Assembly (NCBI GenBank): GCA_903920435.1
Contig: CAIXMB010000109.1
Location: forward strand, 1-34,324
Origin: an uncultured Actinomycetes bacterium
GTDB lineage: Bacteria > Actinomycetota > Actinomycetes > Actinomycetales > Microbacteriaceae
Length of the DNA stretch: 34,324 nucleotides
Reading direction: 5' to 3'
Each line of letters begins with the position of its first letter. Position 1 is the first letter of the stretch. Below the pieces are notes generated by a model. That model did no database searches and was not told the origin of the DNA. It saw only the letters and a list, made by a program, of their open reading frames with translations. A program made the position numbers and the translations under genes. This document shows, one piece after another, positions 14,126-21,020 of this stretch.

Positions 14126-15117
14126 CCAAGCAGTCCTTCTGGTCGTGGCTCTTCAAGGCCCGCGAGCTGAGCCTCATCGTGGTGATCGTGGCGCTCATCG
14201 CCGTGACCACGGTGACGCAGCCCCAGTACCTGTTCAGCGAGGGCGGCCTGCGCGACCTGCTCCGCACCCCCACTCTCTACATCGCGCTGGCCGTCGGCCA
14301 GGCGATCGTGATGATCACCCGCAACATCGACCTCTCGATGGGCAGCATCCTGGGCCTCACCGCCTACTTCTGCGGCAACCTGTTCCACGAGGCGCCGTGG
14401 ATCCCGATCCCCGTCGTGATCCTCCTGACCCTGGTCTTCGGCGCAGTGCTCGGTGCGGTGAACGGATTCCTCGTCGCCTTCCTCAGGGTGCCTGCCCTGG
14501 TCATCACCCTCGGGACGCTCTACGCCTACCGCGGCATCTCGGTGCTCTGGATCGGCGGCAACTTCATCCGGCCCGAGTGGGTTCCCGCCGACTTCAAGAA
14601 GTTCGCGCTGTCCAATGTCTTCGGAGTCTCGAACCTGCTCATCGTCGCCCTCATCGTCGTGCTCATCGCCGGCTGGTTCATGACGAGCCGCCGCACCGGC
14701 CGCGACCTGTACGCGATCGGCTCCAACCCGGACGCGGCCGTGCTCTACGGCCTGCGGACGAAGTGGCTCACGTTCATCCCCTTCGTCATCTCGGGCACCC
14801 TCGCCGGCCTCGCCGGAATCGTGTACGTCTCCATCTACGCGACCGGCGACTCGAAGGTCGGGCTCGGGTTCGAGCTGCAGGCCGTCGCGGCCGCCGTCGT
14901 GGGCGGGGTGGCGGTCGCCGGTGGAGCGGGCCGGATCTGGGGCGTCGCGCTCGGCGCCTTCTTCCTGGCGACTCTCACCACGGCGCTGCCCGTGCTCAGC
15001 ATCCCCAGCCTCTGGCAGCAGGCCCTCGTGGGCGTGCTCATCGTCGGAGCGATCACACTCGACCGGGTCTTCTTCCTCATCCGGCTGCGTCAGGCGAGAA
15101 AGGAACTCAGCGCATGA
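14122..15117 (+). CDS. rhaP: Rhamnose ABC importer permease 1
   Basis: A 331-residue CUT2 permease of the RbsC family with about 9-10 membrane helices. Recognisable family stretches are MITRNIDLSMGSILGLTAY (near residue 66), AVNGFLVAFLRVPALVITLGTL (near 116) and the coupling region GRDLYAIGSNPDAAVLYG (near 194), followed by the GGVAVAGGAGRIWG loop. It pairs with the second permease to form the channel. Start ATG 14122 and stop each overlap their neighbours by 4 nt, so expression is coupled. Assignment of P versus Q is by gene order and is nominal. Confidence 0.92.
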   Translation: MTKQSFWSWLFKARELSLIVVIVALIAVTTVTQPQYLFSEGGLRDLLRTPTLYIALAVGQAIVMITRNIDLSMGSILGLTAYFCGNLFHEAPWIPIPVVILLTLVFGAVLGAVNGFLVAFLRVPALVITLGTLYAYRGISVLWIGGNFIRPEWVPADFKKFALSNVFGVSNLLIVALIVVLIAGWFMTSRRTGRDLYAIGSNPDAAVLYGLRTKWLTFIPFVISGTLAGLAGIVYVSIYATGDSKVGLGFELQAVAAAVVGGVAVAGGAGRIWGVALGAFFLATLTTALPVLSIPSLWQQALVGVLIVGAITLDRVFFLIRLRQARKELSA

Positions 15118-16133
15118 CCGTCGAAACGACCTACCGTCGACACGATCGACCCCTGTGGCGGCGACTGCTGCTGCGCCCGGAGGCGATCCTGATCTTCGCG
15201 ATCATCCTCATCGTCGTGCTGTCGATCATCGGTATTCCGAATTACCTGCGCCCCAACCCCGGGTACACCTTCACGACGCTGCTGCTCAACGCGGTGCCGA
15301 TCCTGATCCTCCTGCTGCCGCTCACGCTCATCATCGCGACGGGCGAGATCGACATCTCGGTCGGCTCGATCCTGGGCCTCTCGAGCGCGAGCTTCGGCCT
15401 GCTGTTCGAGGCCGGTGTGCCCCTGCCGCTCGCCGCCGTGCTGAGCGTGATCATCGGCGGCCTGATCGGTGCGGTCAACGGATTCCTCGTGACGATAGTC
15501 GGGCTGCCCAGCCTCGCTGTGACGATCGGAATGCTCGCGCTCGTGCGGGGCATCGCCGTGGGAATCCTCGGCACGACCTCCGTCACGTCGTTCCCGCCGG
15601 AGGTCACGAGCTTCGTCCGCTCGTCCATTCCCGGCACGCCGGTGCCGTGGCTCATCGTCGTCTTCGTCGTCCTGGCGATCGTGTTCGGCGTGCTGCTGCA
15701 CTTCACCGCCTTCGGCCGCGGTGTGTTCGCGATCGGTCTCTCGTCGGAGACCGCCGCCTTCTCGGGCGTCAACGTGAACCGCACCAAGTTCATCCTGTTC
15801 GTGCTGAGCGGCCTGACCGCGGCGCTCGTGGGCGTGCTGTTCACCCTGCAGTACTCGAACGCCATCGGCTCCAACGGCAACGGCTTCGAACTGCGCGCGA
15901 TCACCGCGATCGTGCTCGGCGGCGTCTCGATCTGGGGCGGCACCGGAACCCTCCTCGGGGCGATCGTCGGCGGCCTCTTCATCGCGACGGTCAACAAGTC
16001 CCTCCAGGTCCTCGGGATCGGGGATGACGCGATCTACGTCATCACCGGCTCCGCCCTCATCGTCTCCGTCGTGATCGCGAGCGTGGCATCCGTCATCTCG
16101 ACGCGCCGGAGAGTCACCACGTCCGCTACCTAA
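15114..16133 (+). CDS. rhaQ: Rhamnose ABC importer permease 2
   Basis: A 339-residue CUT2 permease, paralogous to the preceding gene. It shows IIATGEIDISVGSILGLSSA, AVNGFLVTIVGLPSLAVTIGMLALVRG, GRGVFAIGLSSETAAFSGVN and GGVSIWGGTGTLLG. The N-terminal 20 residues are basic and cytoplasmic (RRHDRPLWRRLLLRPE). Presence of two different permeases suggests a heterodimeric channel, as in rhizobial RhaPQ. It starts at ATG 15114 within the stop of the first permease and is followed, after 64 nt, by the binding-protein gene. Confidence 0.92.
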   Translation: MTVETTYRRHDRPLWRRLLLRPEAILIFAIILIVVLSIIGIPNYLRPNPGYTFTTLLLNAVPILILLLPLTLIIATGEIDISVGSILGLSSASFGLLFEAGVPLPLAAVLSVIIGGLIGAVNGFLVTIVGLPSLAVTIGMLALVRGIAVGILGTTSVTSFPPEVTSFVRSSIPGTPVPWLIVVFVVLAIVFGVLLHFTAFGRGVFAIGLSSETAAFSGVNVNRTKFILFVLSGLTAALVGVLFTLQYSNAIGSNGNGFELRAITAIVLGGVSIWGGTGTLLGAIVGGLFIATVNKSLQVLGIGDDAIYVITGSALIVSVVIASVASVISTRRRVTTSAT

Positions 16134-16197
16134 CGGCTGCGGCGAAAAGAAGCACCAAGGTTCTGCTCCACCCTCTACAACTACGAAAGGTAGAACA

Positions 16198-17244
16198 ATG
16201 AAGTTCAGTAACGTCATGCGCAGCCGTCACGGCCGTGCGGTTGGCGTCGCGGCTGCTCTCGCGGCATCTGCGATCGTCCTCGCGGGCTGCTCCACTCCCG
16301 CAACGGACTCCGGCGACACCGGCAGCGGCGACGCCAACTACAACATCGTCGTCATGCCGAAGAGCTTGGGTAACAAGTACTTCGGGGCGTCCGACGCTGG
16401 TGCCCAGTCCGCGATCGAGGGCTTCGGTGGCACCTACACCGAGGCCGGCGCCAACGAGGCGTCGCCGACGTCGCAGTCGCCGTTCATCCAGACCGCCATC
16501 CAGAACGGCGCCGGCGCGATCATCCTCGCGGCGAACGACCCGCAGGCCGTCTGCGCCGACCTCGAGTCCGCACAGGCCGCCGGCATCAAGGTCGTCACGT
16601 TCGACTCCGACACGAACTGCCGCGACGCGTTCATCAACCAGGCGACCGTTGACGGCGTTGCGCAGGGTCTCGTCGACCTCGCTATCGCCAAGTTCGGCAC
16701 CGACCCGGCCCAGATCGCCATCGAGTCGGGTGGCCCCAACGCCACCAACCTCAACGCGTGGGTCGACGCGATCAAGTCGAAGCTCACCGAGCAGGCCCCG
16801 AACATCGAGGTCGTCGATGTCGTCTACGGCAACGACGTTGACGCCGACGCGTACAACGCCGCCAAGGGTGTCATCACCGCTCACCCCGACCTCGACGGCA
16901 TCATCGCGCCCGACTCGGTCTCGGTCAAGGAGGCTGCGCACTACCTCTCCGACACCCCCGAGCTCCAGGACAAGATCTGGCTGACGGGCCTCGGCCTGCC
17001 GAGCGAGCTGCGCGACTACGTCAAGGCCGGCGTGTTCGACCAGTTCGGCCTGTGGGATGTCGGAGCGCTCGGCCAGCTGGCCGCGTACACCGCCAAGGCA
17101 CTCATCGACGGCGAGATCACGGGCGCTGAGGGCGACAAGTTCTCCACCCCGCTCGGCGACTACACGGTCGGCAAGAACGGCGAGATCGTTCTCGGCCCGT
17201 TGTTCGTGTTCGACAAGGACAACGTCGACGACTTCGACTTCTAG
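16198..17244 (+). CDS. rhaS: Rhamnose-binding lipoprotein of the ABC importer
   Basis: A 348-residue periplasmic-binding-protein-like lipoprotein (RbsB/RhaS fold). The signal peptide has basic MKFSNVMRSRHGR, a hydrophobic core, and lipobox VLAGC with the lipidated cysteine at position 31; a Ser/Gly/Asp-rich linker follows. The mature domain contains YNIVVMPKSLGNKYFGA, GAGAIILAANDP, VVTFDSDTN, YGNDVDADAYNAAKGVITAHPDLDGIIAPDS and GLWDVGALGQLAAYTAKALIDG, typical of CUT2 binding proteins. It would capture rhamnose outside the membrane. It has its own GAAAGG ribosome site, as expected for a protein needed in excess, and ends at a hairpin at 17264. Confidence 0.93.
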   Translation: MKFSNVMRSRHGRAVGVAAALAASAIVLAGCSTPATDSGDTGSGDANYNIVVMPKSLGNKYFGASDAGAQSAIEGFGGTYTEAGANEASPTSQSPFIQTAIQNGAGAIILAANDPQAVCADLESAQAAGIKVVTFDSDTNCRDAFINQATVDGVAQGLVDLAIAKFGTDPAQIAIESGGPNATNLNAWVDAIKSKLTEQAPNIEVVDVVYGNDVDADAYNAAKGVITAHPDLDGIIAPDSVSVKEAAHYLSDTPELQDKIWLTGLGLPSELRDYVKAGVFDQFGLWDVGALGQLAAYTAKALIDGEITGAEGDKFSTPLGDYTVGKNGEIVLGPLFVFDKDNVDDFDF

Positions 17245-17263
17245 TCTGTAGTCGTTGATTCGA

Positions 17264-17297
17264 GGAGGTCCGCGTCGCCCAGGCGGCGCGGGCCTCC
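17264..17297 (+). terminator. GC-rich hairpin ending the rhamnose transport operon
   Basis: A 14-bp stem with a 6-base loop: GGAGGTCCGCGTCG pairs with CGGCGCGGGCCTCC through two G-U wobbles, and the loop is CCCAGG. It begins 19 nt after the rhaS stop and is followed by only two T residues, so it lacks a strong U-tract. It may terminate, or protect the 3' end and reduce read-through into the LacI gene, which starts 32 nt later. Confidence 0.65.
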
Positions 17298-17328
17298 TTC
17301 ACACCCCCGCGATCCAAAGGAGGCCCGC

Positions 17329-18339
17329 ATGGCGACGATCCGCGATGTCGCGCGGTCTGCGGGGGTGTCGGCGGGAACGGTGAGCAACGTGCTCAACCGC
17401 CCGAGCTACGTCTCCGCCGGTGTGCGGGAACGAGTGCTCGCCGCCATCGCGGAACTCGATTTCACCCCCAGCACCTCGGCGCGCAAGTTCCGCCCCGGTC
17501 GCGAACGCACTCTCGGGCTCGGGGTGGCCGACCTCGGCAACCCGTTCTTCGTCGACGTGACCCTCGGCGCAGAGGCCGAGGCCAAACGTCTCGGCGTCGG
17601 CGTCGTGATCGTGCACAACGGGCTCGACCCGGTGCGCGAGGAGCAGAACCTCGACGTGCTCACGCAGCAGCGGGTGCACGGCATCATCATCACCCCGGTC
17701 GAAGACAACAACCTCCGGCTCGAGCAGCTCGCCGAGCAGGGTGTTCCCATCGTCTACGTCGACCGCATCTCGGGCGACCGGCCGTGCTGCTGGGTGCGCA
17801 CCGACGACATCGCCGGCGGGCGCCTGGCCGGCGAGCACCTCATCGAGCGCGGCCACCGCCGCCTCATGTACGCGGGCGGCACCCGCATCTCGCACCAGGT
17901 GGACGCCCGCTACGAGGGCTTCCGCATCGCCGCCGAGAGCGGTGGCGGGGTCGTCGAGCGGCTCGAGACCGACTCGTGGCGGCGGGAGGATGGCGCGGGC
18001 GTCGCCGAGATCCTGCTGGCCAGAGCGCCGGAGGATCGCCCGACGGCCGTCATGTGCGCCAACGACCTCATCGCGCTCGGCCTCATGCAGAAGCTCGCCC
18101 TCGCGGGGGTGCGCATCCCCGAGGACATCGCGCTCGTGGGCTTCGACGATCTGGAGTGGGCGGGTGCCGCGGTCATCCCGCTCTCGAGCGTGAGCCAGCA
18201 GCGCGAGCAGCTGGGCCGGCGGGCCGTGCAACTGCTCATGGACGAGCTGCTGAGCTCAGACACGCACGTGCACGCCCACGAGGAGCTCGAACCGACACTC
18301 ATCGTGCGCAATTCGAGCGCCGCGTACCGCCAGCCCTAG
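17329..18339 (+). CDS. LacI-family transcriptional regulator, probably of rhamnose genes
   Basis: A 336-residue LacI/GalR regulator. Residues 3-24 (TIRDVARSAGVSAGTVSNVLN) are the HTH, followed by the hinge and a periplasmic-binding-protein-like effector domain with LGLGVADLGNPFFVDVTLGAE, GIIITPVEDN, VYVDRIS and the usual ALVGFDDLEWAGAAVIPLSSV. AAAGGAGG precedes the ATG at 17329. It follows the transporter operon on the same strand and ends by sharing a CTAG with the convergent epimerase gene. The natural targets are the CG-centred palindrome before rhaI and perhaps GGTTCATTGAACC before the cupin gene. That makes it the second regulator of the locus beside the DeoR protein. The effector is not known. 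Confidence 0.9.
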   Translation: MATIRDVARSAGVSAGTVSNVLNRPSYVSAGVRERVLAAIAELDFTPSTSARKFRPGRERTLGLGVADLGNPFFVDVTLGAEAEAKRLGVGVVIVHNGLDPVREEQNLDVLTQQRVHGIIITPVEDNNLRLEQLAEQGVPIVYVDRISGDRPCCWVRTDDIAGGRLAGEHLIERGHRRLMYAGGTRISHQVDARYEGFRIAAESGGGVVERLETDSWRREDGAGVAEILLARAPEDRPTAVMCANDLIALGLMQKLALAGVRIPEDIALVGFDDLEWAGAAVIPLSSVSQQREQLGRRAVQLLMDELLSSDTHVHAHEELEPTLIVRNSSAAYRQP

Positions 18340-19316
18340 AGCGCCGCAAGGCGATCCCACGCGGCGTCGATCACCGGGTCGACGACCTGGCGCGACGGGG
18401 TGGAGAGGTACCAGTCGGCGATGTCGTAGACACCCTCCGAGAACGGGGTGGTGGCCGTCCAGCCCGGCACGAGCGTCTTGATGCGGGTGGTGTCGAAGAT
18501 CACGGAGTGCGCCCAGTCGCCCAGAAGCCATGGCCCGAGCTCCGGCAGCTCGCGGGCGATGCGCTCGCTCGCGACGTGCGCCAGCACGGGTTCGACGCCG
18601 ATCGTGGCTCCGAGCATCCGTGCGATGTCGTCCCACGTGAGGTGCTCGTCCGAGACGATCTGCACGGGCGAGCCGAGCGCGTGCGGGTTGCCGAAGAGGC
18701 CGACGAAGGCGGTGGCGAAGTCGCGGGAGTGCGTGAGGGTCCACCAGCTCGTGCCGTCGCCGTGCACGATCACCGGCTTGCCGTCGAGCATGCGCTGGAA
18801 GGCGGTCCACCCGCCCGGGAACGGCATGTTGCCGCCGTCGTAGGTGTGCGAGGGTCGCACGATCGTCATCGGGAAGCCGGTGTCGCGGTACGCGGCGACC
18901 AAGAGGTCCTCGCAGGCGATCTTGTCGCGCGAGTACTGCCAGAAAGGGTTGCGCAGCGGGGTCGACTCGACGATCGGCAGTGCCGCGATGGGCTTCTGGT
19001 AGGCGGAGGCCGACGAGATGAACAGGTACTGCCCGATGCGCCCGCCGAACAGCTCGATGTCGGCGGCGACCTGCTCGGGCAGGAAGGCGCGGAAGTTGGC
19101 GACGATGTCGAACTGCGCGTCACCCACCGCGGCGCGGATCGAGGCAGGGTCGCCGGCGTCGCCCCGCAGCGTCGTCACACCCTCGATCGGTGCGCGGTCG
19201 CGGCTGATGCCGCGCGTGAGCTGCGTAACGTCGTAGCCGCGCTCCACGGCGAGCTTGCTCACCCACCACGAGATGATGCCGTTACCACCGATGATGAGCA
19301 CGCGCTTCGCCGCCAT
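18336..19316 (-). CDS. NAD-dependent epimerase/dehydratase-like protein (extended SDR)
   Basis: A 326-residue extended short-chain dehydrogenase. The dinucleotide loop is GGNGIIS at 10-16, with the last glycine of GxxGxxG replaced by serine. The catalytic set is likely S101/S102 (FISSAS) with Y128 and K132 (YSRDK). IVRPSHTYD and a C-terminal substrate domain with TWDDIARMLG and VPGWTATTPFSEGV follow, reminiscent of UDP-sugar epimerases and of NAD-dependent epimerases of catabolic loci. It might act on a sugar taken up by the neighbouring system, but it is convergent to that operon and its substrate cannot be told. Its stop shares the four bases CTAG with the LacI gene's stop. Confidence 0.82.
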   Translation of the reverse strand: MAAKRVLIIGGNGIISWWVSKLAVERGYDVTQLTRGISRDRAPIEGVTTLRGDAGDPASIRAAVGDAQFDIVANFRAFLPEQVAADIELFGGRIGQYLFISSASAYQKPIAALPIVESTPLRNPFWQYSRDKIACEDLLVAAYRDTGFPMTIVRPSHTYDGGNMPFPGGWTAFQRMLDGKPVIVHGDGTSWWTLTHSRDFATAFVGLFGNPHALGSPVQIVSDEHLTWDDIARMLGATIGVEPVLAHVASERIARELPELGPWLLGDWAHSVIFDTTRIKTLVPGWTATTPFSEGVYDIADWYLSTPSRQVVDPVIDAAWDRLAAL

Positions 19317-19339
19317 GGGGCAACGCTAGCGCCCGGACG

Positions 19340-19759
19340 CTACTCGTCGAACTCGATCCGCACGAGCACGCTGCCGTTCATCCAGTCCTCCACGGCGGTC
19401 GGCTGGGCGATGCGGCCCGGGTTGGCCGGCTGGTTCAGGTCGGCGACGATCTCGGTGAACACGCGCCTGCGCTCCTGCTCGTCGAGCACGGGGTGGGCGG
19501 TTGCCTGCAGCGTGGCGTGCACGCCGTGCTTGAGGTGGAAGCTGAAGCGCGGGTTCGCCTGCAGGTTGCGGAACCAGTCGGGGGTGGAGGAGGGCATGCC
19601 GCTCAGGTAGTTGGCGTCACCGGCCCGGTAGAACCAGATCTCGATACGGCGCGGGAGGCCGCTGCGACCGCCGATCGTCGTGATCTCGACGGTGCGATCC
19701 CAGGCCGTGGAGGCGGGCGTGAGTGCGAGGGCAGCTCGGATTGCGTCGTCCATCCGCAT
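19340..19759 (-). CDS. F420/deazaflavin-type nitroreductase-family protein
   Basis: A 139-residue split-barrel protein of the F420H2-dependent oxidoreductase/deazaflavin nitroreductase family (DUF385-like). It carries VEITTIGGRSGLPRRIEIWFYRAGDANYLSG, then PDWFRNLQANPRFSFHLKHGVHA, the usual W(F/Y)xNLxANP motif. Such proteins bind F420 or flavins and reduce various substrates. I prefer ATG 19759; TTG 19771 and ATG 19753 are alternatives, and no ribosome site is obvious. It is 23 nt downstream-facing from the epimerase gene start (same strand), so the two may be co-transcribed. The cofactor is inferred from the family. Confidence 0.82.
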   Translation of the reverse strand: MRMDDAIRAALALTPASTAWDRTVEITTIGGRSGLPRRIEIWFYRAGDANYLSGMPSSTPDWFRNLQANPRFSFHLKHGVHATLQATAHPVLDEQERRRVFTEIVADLNQPANPGRIAQPTAVEDWMNGSVLVRIEFDE

Positions 19760-19922
19760 AGTGTGCCGCAATCACAACCGCTTGCACTGCCGCCGGGCAC
19801 AAGATGAACCCCATTCACACTCAGGATGTACCCCGGTTCAGCGGCGCTCCGAGCGGTACCGCCCCTTCCGGGTCGTGCGCAAGGGGATGCCGTTGTTGCC
19901 CCGGTGCGACAGGCTCGGGACC

Positions 19923-20534
19923 ATGACGACACCAGAGCCCACATCCCCGCACGTCGCTCCCCCCGCTTACGTCGAGCCCAACGAGATCGTGCACCATGGC
20001 TCCGCTCTCGCGTCCGCAGTCGCGCTGTATCTCGGCGGCTACCTCGTGATCGCCGCCGCGTCCGGGCAGCTGGTCACGGCACTCGCCGGGTTCGGTGTCG
20101 GCCTGGAGTACCTCCCGCTCCTCGGCGGGCAGCTGCTGTTCGCGCTCGTGGCGGTGATCGTCGGGCTCCTCATCGCGCCCGCGGCCGCCGCGCGCAAGAT
20201 CGTCGCGATCGTCGTCGTGCTGGGCGGCGTCGCGGGCCTGATCGCCGCGGAGACCGCTCGGATCACGTCGGGTGTCGGTGGCATTCCGCTTTCGATGACG
20301 CTCGGCAACCCGTACTTCATGACCCTGCTTGCGCTCGGCACCGCGTGGTTCATCGTGCGGTACGCGCGGTTCGGATGGCTCGCGCTCCTGCTCTGCGCCG
20401 TGGTGATCCCGCTGCCCTATCTCTTCTCGTTCGCGGGGCTCTCGGTGGCGGTCAGCCAGCCGGTGCTCCTCATCATCACGGGGATCATCGGGTTGGGCAT
20501 CCTCGCGGCGGGTCGAGGCCCGCGCCGGGCGTAG
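19923..20534 (+). CDS. Small integral membrane protein, about six helices, function unknown
   Basis: A 203-residue protein. A proline-rich cytoplasmic start (MTTPEPTSPHVAPP) leads into six hydrophobic segments at about 28-48, 66-88, 92-110, 130-146, 150-172 and 178-196, with charged turns such as AAARKIVA and YARFGW. It ends RGPRRA. I do not recognise a family. The ATG at 19923 is my choice; an in-frame ATG at 19887 would add 12 residues and has AAGGGG just upstream. The 163-bp divergent gap before it (19760-19922) shows no clear promoter. It lies 9 nt before the Ddn-like gene, but that gene seems to have its own promoter. Confidence 0.7.
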   Translation: MTTPEPTSPHVAPPAYVEPNEIVHHGSALASAVALYLGGYLVIAAASGQLVTALAGFGVGLEYLPLLGGQLLFALVAVIVGLLIAPAAAARKIVAIVVVLGGVAGLIAAETARITSGVGGIPLSMTLGNPYFMTLLALGTAWFIVRYARFGWLALLLCAVVIPLPYLFSFAGLSVAVSQPVLLIITGIIGLGILAAGRGPRRA

Positions 20535-20537
20535 CGT
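20532..20537 (+). promoter_or_regulatory. -10 element for a leaderless start
   Basis: TAGCGT lies across the stop codon of the upstream membrane-protein gene (TAG at 20532-20534) and ends 6 nt before the ATG at 20544. There is no ribosome site between, so a leaderless transcript is likely. The same arrangement recurs at 21009 (TAGGCT) and 27813 (TAGGCT). Confidence 0.5.
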
Positions 20538-20543
20538 AGAACT

Positions 20544-20984
20544 ATGCCACTTACGGGAGAGTACGAACCGAGCACGTCCGAGTGGGCGCGCAAGCAGGCC
20601 GAGCTGTTCGAGGCCACGAACGGGCAGGAGGCGAACACCCTGCGCGGCAAGCCCATCGTCGTGCTGACCTCGGTGGGAGCAAAGTCGGGCAAGCTGCGCA
20701 AGAACGCCCTCATGCGCGTGGAGCACGACGGCACCTACGCGGTCGTCGCCTCGCGCGGCGGCACCCCGGAGCCGCCGACCTGGTTCTACAACCTCAAGGC
20801 CAACCCGCACGTCGAGCTGCAGGACGGCGCGGTCAAGAACGACTACCTCGCCCGCCAGCTCGAGGGCGACGAGTACGCGACCTGGTGGGAGCGGGCGGTC
20901 GAGGCCTGGCCGGACTACGCTAACTACCAGACCAAGACCGACCGGCAGATCCAGGTTTTCGTGCTCGACCCGTTCGAGTCCTGA
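20544..20984 (+). CDS. Ddn-family F420-dependent nitroreductase-like protein
   Basis: A 146-residue protein of the Ddn group (mycobacterial deazaflavin-dependent nitroreductase). The N-terminus [47 protein letters not shown] and [19 protein letters not shown] are the standard F420-phosphate and ring-contacting segments. Such enzymes use F420H2 to reduce quinones or unsaturated compounds near the membrane; the natural substrate is unknown. It is only distantly like the other family member at 19340. The start at 20544 is fixed by a -10 box 6 nt upstream. Confidence 0.88.
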   Translation: MPLTGEYEPSTSEWARKQAELFEATNGQEANTLRGKPIVVLTSVGAKSGKLRKNALMRVEHDGTYAVVASRGGTPEPPTWFYNLKANPHVELQDGAVKNDYLARQLEGDEYATWWERAVEAWPDYANYQTKTDRQIQVFVLDPFES

Positions 20985-21008
20985 AACACCATCGCAACAC
21001 GACGGGCC

Positions 21009-21014
21009 TAGGCT
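21009..21014 (+). promoter_or_regulatory. -10 element (TAGGCT) for the ATP-grasp cluster
   Basis: TAGGCT ends 6 nt before the ATG at 21021, the spacing of leaderless actinobacterial promoters. There is no ribosome site in the 36-nt gap after the Ddn-like gene. It would drive the whole three-gene cluster. Confidence 0.55.
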
Positions 21015-21020
21015 CACAGC

